Assembly: GCA_035545275.1 (NCBI GenBank) | Contig: DASZYT010000013.1 | Coordinates: 1 to 17,799, forward strand | Source: DASZYT01 sp035545275 | Lineage (GTDB): Bacteria; Patescibacteriota; Saccharimonadia; Saccharimonadales; UBA4665 | Length of the DNA stretch: 17,799 bases | Direction of reading: 5' to 3' | Shown: positions 13,289-17,799 of the stretch, piece after piece | Position numbering within the stretch: position 1 is the stretch's first letter | Layout of the letters: each line of letters opens with the position of its first letter | Notes under the pieces: generated by a model | Database searches by the model: none | What the model was told of the DNA's origin: nothing | What the model saw: the letters and a program-made list of their open reading frames with translations, nothing else | Made by a program: the position numbers and the translations under genes

Positions 13289-13296
13289 GGGGCCCC
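13289..13296. promoter_or_regulatory. GGGGCCCC palindrome between ribosome site and GTG start
   Basis: AGGAG at 13282-13286 lies 13 bases from the GTG at 13300, further than usual. The self-complementary GGGGCCCC at 13289-13296 lies between them. Its role is unknown. Confidence 0.3.
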
Positions 13297-13299
13297 ACA

Positions 13300-14295
13300 G
13301 TGAACCACTACGTCGTAGCGCTCATCGTCATCATACTTATTGCCATGTCGGCCTTGTGCTCGGGACTAAACATTGCGCTGATGTCACTGCATTTGCCTGA
13401 CTTGCGCCGCAAAGCCAAGCTGGGTAACCGTGCCGCCAAGCGTGTGCTGCCGCTGCGCCAAAACGTGAACCTCACACTGGCTAGCATCCTCATCACCAAC
13501 GTCGCCGTGGTGTCAGCTACGCCACTTATCCTGCACGACGCCACCAACGGCTGGATAGCCGGCATCATGAGCACGCTGCTGATTGTGATATTCGGTGAGA
13601 TCTTGCCGCAGGCGTGGTTTAGCCGGCATGCCCTAGCGATGACCAGCCTATTCGTGCCGATGCTGCGCCTCATGGTCGTTGCCAGTTACGTGGTAGCCAA
13701 GCCACTGCAGCTATTACTCGATAAAGTACTGGGGCACGAGACGCCCCTGCTGCAAAGCCGCCACGAGCTGGGTATGATGATCGGCGAACACGCCGACGGC
13801 GACAGTGAGCTAGACGAGGATGAGGTGGAAATCATGCAAGGCGCATTGCAACTGAGTGAGAAGCGGGTGCGCGACATCATGACGCCCATCCGTCGCACCT
13901 ACTGGCTGATGCCCGACGAAAAAATCACCAGCGCCCGCATTGACGAAATCAAGACTCACAACCGCAGCCGCATTCCTATTTTCAACCGCGAGCTCACCAA
14001 GTGCTACGGCCTCCTGCTCATGAAAGACCTGGTGGGTGATGATTTTGACGATCAGGAATACATCATTGAAGATCTGCCCTTGCACTCCTGCCAGATCGTC
14101 GGCAGCATGATGGCGCTGGACACGTTGTTTCGCAAGTTTATCAGTAGTGGCACGCACTTGATACCCGTTGAAAAAGACGACAAAATCGTGGGCATCGTCA
14201 CCATCGAAGACCTCATTGAGGAAATCGTAGGGCACGAGATAGAAGACGAGGCCGACCGCCTGCGCAGCAAGCAGCGCGTCCGCGCCGCCGGTTAA
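13300..14295 (+). CDS. CNNM-like DUF21-CBS membrane protein without CorC_HlyC domain
   Basis: A 331-aa protein with a DUF21/CNNM transmembrane domain (about 1-150; helices near 4-28, 57-78, 86-104 and 113-140). An acidic juxtamembrane region (GDSELDEDEVEIMQGALQL, 167-185) and a CBS pair follow (about 192-250 and 257-312, ending IVGIVTIEDLIEEIVGHEIE). CSGLNIALMSLHLPDL (20-35) and IFGEILPQAWFSRHALA (97-113) resemble eukaryotic and archaeal CNNM proteins more than the bacterial CorC type. The usual C-terminal CorC_HlyC domain is missing; the gene stops about 20 residues after CBS2. Likely role: Mg2+ or other divalent cation transport, gated by nucleotide on the CBS pair. The GTG start has a distant AGGAG. 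Its stop overlaps the 39-aa gene by four bases. Confidence 0.85.
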   Translation: MNHYVVALIVIILIAMSALCSGLNIALMSLHLPDLRRKAKLGNRAAKRVLPLRQNVNLTLASILITNVAVVSATPLILHDATNGWIAGIMSTLLIVIFGEILPQAWFSRHALAMTSLFVPMLRLMVVASYVVAKPLQLLLDKVLGHETPLLQSRHELGMMIGEHADGDSELDEDEVEIMQGALQLSEKRVRDIMTPIRRTYWLMPDEKITSARIDEIKTHNRSRIPIFNRELTKCYGLLLMKDLVGDDFDDQEYIIEDLPLHSCQIVGSMMALDTLFRKFISSGTHLIPVEKDDKIVGIVTIEDLIEEIVGHEIEDEADRLRSKQRVRAAG

Positions 14296-14411
14296 CGCTC
14301 CCGCTCTTCGGGTAGCTTAGGATTGGGCATGGCCCGGCGGGTTATGCGACCGCTATGCGGCGACTTACCGTCCGTACAGGGCCAGAAGCTCTGTCTGGAT
14401 GTGCGCGTCAT
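14292..14411 (-). CDS. 39-aa basic small protein
   Basis: A short frame read by hand on the minus strand: ATG at 14411, TAA at 14294-14292. Its start is MTRTSRQSFWPCTDGK and its end PNPKLPEERER. It is basic (eight Arg and two Lys in 39 residues) with one Cys and one Trp, and has no hydrophobic segment. The main support is GGGAGG six bases before the ATG, as strong as any ribosome site in the window. It fills nearly all the space between the CNNM-like gene and the rarA promoter and overlaps the CNNM-like stop by four bases, matching the compact layout elsewhere. Function unknown; an RNA- or ribosome-associated role is speculation. It could be a chance frame. Confidence 0.55.
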   Translation of the reverse strand: MTRTSRQSFWPCTDGKSPHSGRITRRAMPNPKLPEERER

Positions 14412-14471
14412 TACTCACCTCCCTGGGTTCCCCTTATGTATTTAGTCTAACGCACTGGCTAGCATACAAAA

Positions 14472-14487
14472 GTAAGAATTTTCTCAC
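14472..14487. promoter_or_regulatory. Dyad upstream of rarA, copy 2 of the shared motif
   Basis: GTAAGAA-TT-TTCTCAC (14472-14487) is an inverted repeat with 6 of 7 pairs. A related half site, TTGTGAG, follows at 14496-14502. The dyad lies 23 bp before the rarA -10. It is also upstream of the divergent 39-aa gene. Confidence 0.4.
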
Positions 14488-14516
14488 TGCCTAACTTGTG
14501 AGTTTTTCTATAGAAT
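14487..14516 (+). promoter_or_regulatory. rarA promoter, leaderless
   Basis: Weak -35 CTGCCT (14487-14492), 18 bp, -10 TAGAAT (14511-14516), seven bases, then ATG 14524. Only AGG five bases from the ATG could act as a ribosome site. Confidence 0.45.
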
Positions 14517-14523
14517 AGGCAGT

Positions 14524-15705
14524 ATGGACCAGAGACCACTTGCGGAGCGGATGCGGCCGGAGACGCTGGCCGAGGTAATCGGCCAACAGCACCTGACCGA
14601 TGCCGGCAAGATTATCCGCCAGATTATCGAGAAAAAACAGCCCACCAGCCTGATACTGTGGGGGCCGCCCGGCAGTGGCAAGACCACACTGGCACGCATC
14701 ATCGCGCGCGAAACCGGCGCGGAGTTTGTGGAGCTTTCGGCCGTCACCCCTGGCAAAGCCGATGTAGTGAAAGTCATCGAACGCGCCGAGCAAAACCGCC
14801 GTCTAGGTATGACCACCATACTGTTTGTAGATGAGATCCACCGCTTCAATAAAGCCCAGCAGGACGCCTTTTTGCCGCACGTCGAAGACGGCACCATCGT
14901 GCTCATCGGCGCCACCACCGAAAACCCTAGCTTTGAGGTCATCACCCCCCTGCTGTCACGCAGCCGGGTGCTAGTGCTGGAGCCCCTTGACAAGGTGGCT
15001 ATTACTACCGTTGTCAAGCGGGCCGCCAAAGCTCTGAAGCTGACCGCCAAAAAACTGCCCGCCAAAAGCATCGACCTCATTGCCGAGCTATCGGGCGGCG
15101 ATGCCCGCATTGCCCTGGGCAACCTGGAGCTAGCCATGCAGCTGGCCGGCAGCAAGCCCATTACCCCGGACGTCGTAACTACCGCCGCCCAAAAGCGCGT
15201 GCCGGGTTACGACAAGGCCGGCGAGATGCACTACAACATCATCAGCGCCTTCATCAAAAGCATGCGTGGCGGTGACGCCACCGCGGCACTGTACTACATG
15301 GCCCGGATGCTCCAAGCCGGCGAAGATCCCAAGTTTGTGGCGCGCCGGATGGTGGTGTTTGCCTCTGAAGACATCGGCCTGGAGGCGCCCGCCGCGCTGA
15401 ACCTGGCCGTGTCGACCTTTTTAGCCGTGGAGCGTATCGGCATGCCCGAGTGCCAGTACAACCTTTTTCATTGCGCCACGGTACTGGCAAAAGCCAAAAA
15501 GTCTCGGGCTGTCACGAACGCCATGAACGCCGCCCTGGCCGCCGCCCGCGAGCACCCTGACGCACCGGTGCCATTGCACCTGCGTAATGCGCCCACCAAA
15601 CTTATGAAAGAATTAGGCTACAACCAAGGCTATGAGTGGCAAGCCGGCTTTAAGCCAGGCAAAGGCTTCATGCCCGAAGGCCTCGAAGATCTCAATTTCT
15701 TTTAA
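14524..15705 (+). CDS. rarA: Replication-associated recombination protein A (RarA/MgsA AAA+ ATPase)
   Basis: A 393-aa clamp-loader-related ATPase acting at stalled replication forks. It starts with the family opening RPLAERMRPETLAEVIGQQH. Walker A GPPGSGKTT (47-55), Walker B TILFVDEIHRFNKAQQDAFL (98-117), sensor 1 GATTENPSF (129-137), the arginine-finger region LLSRSRV (143-149) and sensor 2 GGDARIALGNLE follow in order. The C-terminal oligomerisation domain carries SAFIKSMRGGDATAALYY, ASEDIGLEAPAALNLA and LHLRNAPTKLMKELGY. The last segment usually reads YAHD in this family; here it is GYEWQAGF. Length is slightly below the E. coli protein. The gene abuts the LamG gene stop to stop (TAATTA). 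Confidence 0.95.
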   Translation: MDQRPLAERMRPETLAEVIGQQHLTDAGKIIRQIIEKKQPTSLILWGPPGSGKTTLARIIARETGAEFVELSAVTPGKADVVKVIERAEQNRRLGMTTILFVDEIHRFNKAQQDAFLPHVEDGTIVLIGATTENPSFEVITPLLSRSRVLVLEPLDKVAITTVVKRAAKALKLTAKKLPAKSIDLIAELSGGDARIALGNLELAMQLAGSKPITPDVVTTAAQKRVPGYDKAGEMHYNIISAFIKSMRGGDATAALYYMARMLQAGEDPKFVARRMVVFASEDIGLEAPAALNLAVSTFLAVERIGMPECQYNLFHCATVLAKAKKSRAVTNAMNAALAAAREHPDAPVPLHLRNAPTKLMKELGYNQGYEWQAGFKPGKGFMPEGLEDLNFF

Positions 15706-17799
15706 TTACTGATACTCGTTGTACAGTGCCTGCACTTCAGCAGCGTTGAGCGCCCGATCGTAGATGCGCACGTCGTCAATCGAGCCGTTGAAATACCGCC
15801 CAGAGGAGTACCCTCGACCAATCTGCAATGCCGTAGCAGCCAGTAAATAGCTATACGTCGTAGTGATACTCGAACCCTGTTGTACCCCGTCCAAATATTC
15901 ACGTGTATCCCCACTTTTTGTCGTGATAACTAATTGATGCCAGACACCTGTGGGAGTTTGACTAACAATCGGTAGATTGATGCCGCCAGTATCCGTGTAC
16001 ACCTCATTATTACCGGAACTATTGAGCTGTAGATGAATAAACGTAGCGTCGGTAGGCTCGATAATGGCCTCAAAACCGCCACTAGTAGCGCTGACTTCAT
16101 ACCAAGCTACTACGCTTGCTTGCGTTAAACTGGCGCCACCCCAGGTACCAGGAAGAGCCATGTAACTAGAGGTCCCGTTAAAGCTATAGGCGCTATTAGC
16201 TCGACCTTTACGGTCGGTTGTCAGGGTGGCGCTGCTGACGGTGCCGTTGTCGCTGTATGGAGTTGCGTCCGTTGCGTTACCATTCATGGGCCAATAGCCC
16301 ACCAGACCCTTTTGCAAATTGATGCTAGTAGTTGTACTCTGACCGCCACCACCCAGACTGATCTGTGAGTCGTAGGAATTATATATATTCGTAAGCTCGG
16401 CAGCTGTCAGTGCGCGGTTATAAATTCGTATGTCGCTAAGCGCACCAAGAAAGCCATCTGTCGAGGAACCCGAAGCATCATTAGATATAACCACATCGTT
16501 GCCAGTGGTCGTGTAGAGAGCGGTGTCTATGCCTCCGGCATATGCTGTAGTGAGCACTGCTGCCCCGTTTACGTAGAGCACAACATTCGTCCCGTCATAG
16601 GTGGCTGCGACGTGATACCAGTTGCCCGTAGAGTATGCGGAGGGGCTCGTGAAAGCATGGGAGACATTAGATGGGTCGTGTACTTCAAAGGTAAGGTACC
16701 CTGAGGGGGTGAAGTATAGTTGATAAGCTGCACCATACGCCGCTATGCCGTTGTCGCCACTATTCCAGCTGGTCGGTTTTACCCACGCCGACAAACTAAT
16801 ATTAGCGACCCTTGCAGATGTTGGCTGGCCACAATCAAGCCCAAGGTTAGTCCCAGTTAGACTCAAGGCACCAGGGTTTCTCCCTTTGCGGTCAGCCTCA
16901 TAAACCGGCGTAAAGTATTGTGGTGAGCACGAGATTGCATATGGGGTGGAGTCGTTGTAGTTGCCGTTAAGTTTCCACCAGCCTACTAGGCCAACCTCAC
17001 CTTGATTGGTATCAAGGGGGTCATTATAAGAGTTATACAACGCTGTGACTTCTGCTACAGAAAGTGCCCTATTGTAATAGCGTATGTCGTCCAATGCTCC
17101 CAGGAAACCCTTCGTAGTGGAATCTGAACCATAATTTGCTAATAAGAAGTTATTGCCCGCATCTGCACAATGGTTGGTGCCAATACCACCCGTGTAGCTC
17201 GTGCTTAATACATTTGAGCCATTGACGTACATGTTGACCGTTGAGCCGTCGTATGCGGCAGTTACGTCGTACCAGCTGCCCGGAGAGTAAGCGCTGGGGC
17301 TTATAAAGGCATGGGAAACATTGGAGCTATCGTGTACTTGGAATCTCAGATACCCCGAGGAATCAAAATAAAACTGCACCGTGCCGCCATAAGACACGAT
17401 TCCACTGCCGGAGGAATCGTAGCTAGAAGGATTAACCCACGCCGAAACTGTAACATTGCTAGTGCAAAGTGCTGCGGGTTGTCCACAATTAAAGCCCAGC
17501 TTTGCTGCGCCAATGGAAAAGGCATGGTTGGCGGCACCTTTGCGGTCAGTGGTAAAACTAGGCGTAAAGTATTGTGAATTACACACAGTGTTATATGGTG
17601 TAGCATCAGCGACGTTACCATCCATTTTCCACCAACCCACCAAACCTTTGGACAGGTTGACCGATCCGCTGCTAGCTGCCGGCCCGTTGCCACCTCCCAC
17701 AAAAAATGCATAGCTGCCTCCCGCAGCAAGCAACACGACGACAGCAGCAATAAGCGGTATTGTGGCCCGTTTTCCATATCGCCAAGTTCTTCGGCGAAA
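15706..17799 (-). CDS. Membrane-anchored surface protein with three LamG (concanavalin-like) domains, 5' end outside window
   Basis: The frame stays open through the right edge, so the gene is 5'-partial. The first possible start, GTG 17736, falls inside a membrane anchor: an Arg-rich stretch (RRRTWRYGKR) and then IPLIAAVVVLLAAGGSYAFFV. The gene therefore begins beyond 17799. Counting from GTG 17736 gives 676 residues. LamG domain 1 is about 28-238, domain 2 about 248-455 and domain 3 about 473-676. Each opens with GLVGWW or GLVGYW and closes with DIRxYNRAL or DVRIYDRAL and LYN/IYN. Domains 1 and 2 are close copies (YFTP, LG.(N/D)CGQ, VHD.SNVSHAF.SPSAYS shared); domain 3 is divergent. Paired Cys occur only in domains 1 and 2. 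It is probably a cell-surface adhesin or glycan-binding protein, relevant to host attachment (inference). Confidence 0.88.
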   Translation of the reverse strand, partial: FRRRTWRYGKRATIPLIAAVVVLLAAGGSYAFFVGGGNGPAASSGSVNLSKGLVGWWKMDGNVADATPYNTVCNSQYFTPSFTTDRKGAANHAFSIGAAKLGFNCGQPAALCTSNVTVSAWVNPSSYDSSGSGIVSYGGTVQFYFDSSGYLRFQVHDSSNVSHAFISPSAYSPGSWYDVTAAYDGSTVNMYVNGSNVLSTSYTGGIGTNHCADAGNNFLLANYGSDSTTKGFLGALDDIRYYNRALSVAEVTALYNSYNDPLDTNQGEVGLVGWWKLNGNYNDSTPYAISCSPQYFTPVYEADRKGRNPGALSLTGTNLGLDCGQPTSARVANISLSAWVKPTSWNSGDNGIAAYGAAYQLYFTPSGYLTFEVHDPSNVSHAFTSPSAYSTGNWYHVAATYDGTNVVLYVNGAAVLTTAYAGGIDTALYTTTGNDVVISNDASGSSTDGFLGALSDIRIYNRALTAAELTNIYNSYDSQISLGGGGQSTTTSINLQKGLVGYWPMNGNATDATPYSDNGTVSSATLTTDRKGRANSAYSFNGTSSYMALPGTWGGASLTQASVVAWYEVSATSGGFEAIIEPTDATFIHLQLNSSGNNEVYTDTGGINLPIVSQTPTGVWHQLVITTKSGDTREYLDGVQQGSSITTTYSYLLAATALQIGRGYSSGRYFNGSIDDVRIYDRALNAAEVQALYNEYQ

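Noticed and set aside
14329..14445. 38-aa plus-strand frame over the 39-aa gene
   Set aside because: It has no ribosome site or promoter, while the opposite strand has GGGAGG at ideal spacing.
14296..14523. Structured RNA or tRNA between the CNNM-like gene and rarA
   Set aside because: I found no cloverleaf or known RNA consensus; a small gene with a ribosome site explains most of the stretch.

Overview
The window is about 17.8 kb of compact bacterial chromosome at roughly 50-55 % GC. The standard code applies: TGA closes two genes and every Trp codon I checked is TGG. The gene set suggests a Patescibacteria/CPR bacterium, most likely Candidatus Saccharibacteria (TM7). It has short housekeeping enzymes, a lone MGH1/GH63-type glycosidase, a pilin-like protein next to an Ala-rich secreted protein, a LamG surface protein, and many short genes of unknown function. 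The taxon is my recognition and was not tested. I see no rRNA, tRNA, CRISPR array, insertion sequence or integrase.

Layout. 1-153 is the 3' tail of an unknown gene. 164-799 (-) is a hypoxanthine phosphoribosyltransferase, divergent from a GH63/MGH1-like glycosidase (928-2244) that is followed by an unknown helical protein (2262-2762). A minus-strand run comes next: ZIP metal transporter (5370-4645), 61-aa membrane-anchored protein (4637-4452), RmuC (4423-3347) and a PQ-loop-like membrane protein (3346-2759). An unknown plus-strand gene (5467-6057) ends at a shared terminator. Then come a pilin-like gene and a secreted coiled-coil protein that overlap (7271-6128, -), an unknown gene (8004-7375), a VOC/PhnB-like protein (8461-8051), a DpnI-like nuclease domain (8933-8502), two small unknown genes (9564-9016) and a 3-methyladenine DNA glycosylase (10284-9688), all minus. 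Right of this are an MFS exporter, a PEBP-family protein, a DUF475/TerC membrane protein (-), a CNNM-like DUF21-CBS protein, a 39-aa gene (-) with a strong ribosome site, RarA, and a LamG-repeat surface protein (-) that runs off the right edge.

How the genes relate. Four products act on DNA repair, recombination or restriction: RmuC, the DpnI-like nuclease, Mpg and RarA. They are scattered among membrane transport genes (ZIP, PQ-loop, MFS, DUF475, CNNM) and surface genes (pilin-like, secreted coiled coil, LamG). No single pathway joins them. Intergenic space is minimal, with none above 130 bp. Convergent genes overlap or abut at their stop codons, and terminators or promoters often lie inside neighbouring reading frames.

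Main unusual signals. (1) About twelve genes have a -10 hexamer ending only 6-10 nt before the start codon, often with a -35 exactly 17 bp upstream, and most lack a Shine-Dalgarno sequence. This suggests widespread leaderless transcripts beside a minority of genes with strong Shine-Dalgarno sites. (2) A stand-alone DpnI-like catalytic domain has a perfect 17-bp palindrome with two GATC sites, the target of DpnI itself, between its own -35 and -10. (3) A small 39-aa gene lies opposite the 3' end of the CNNM-like gene.
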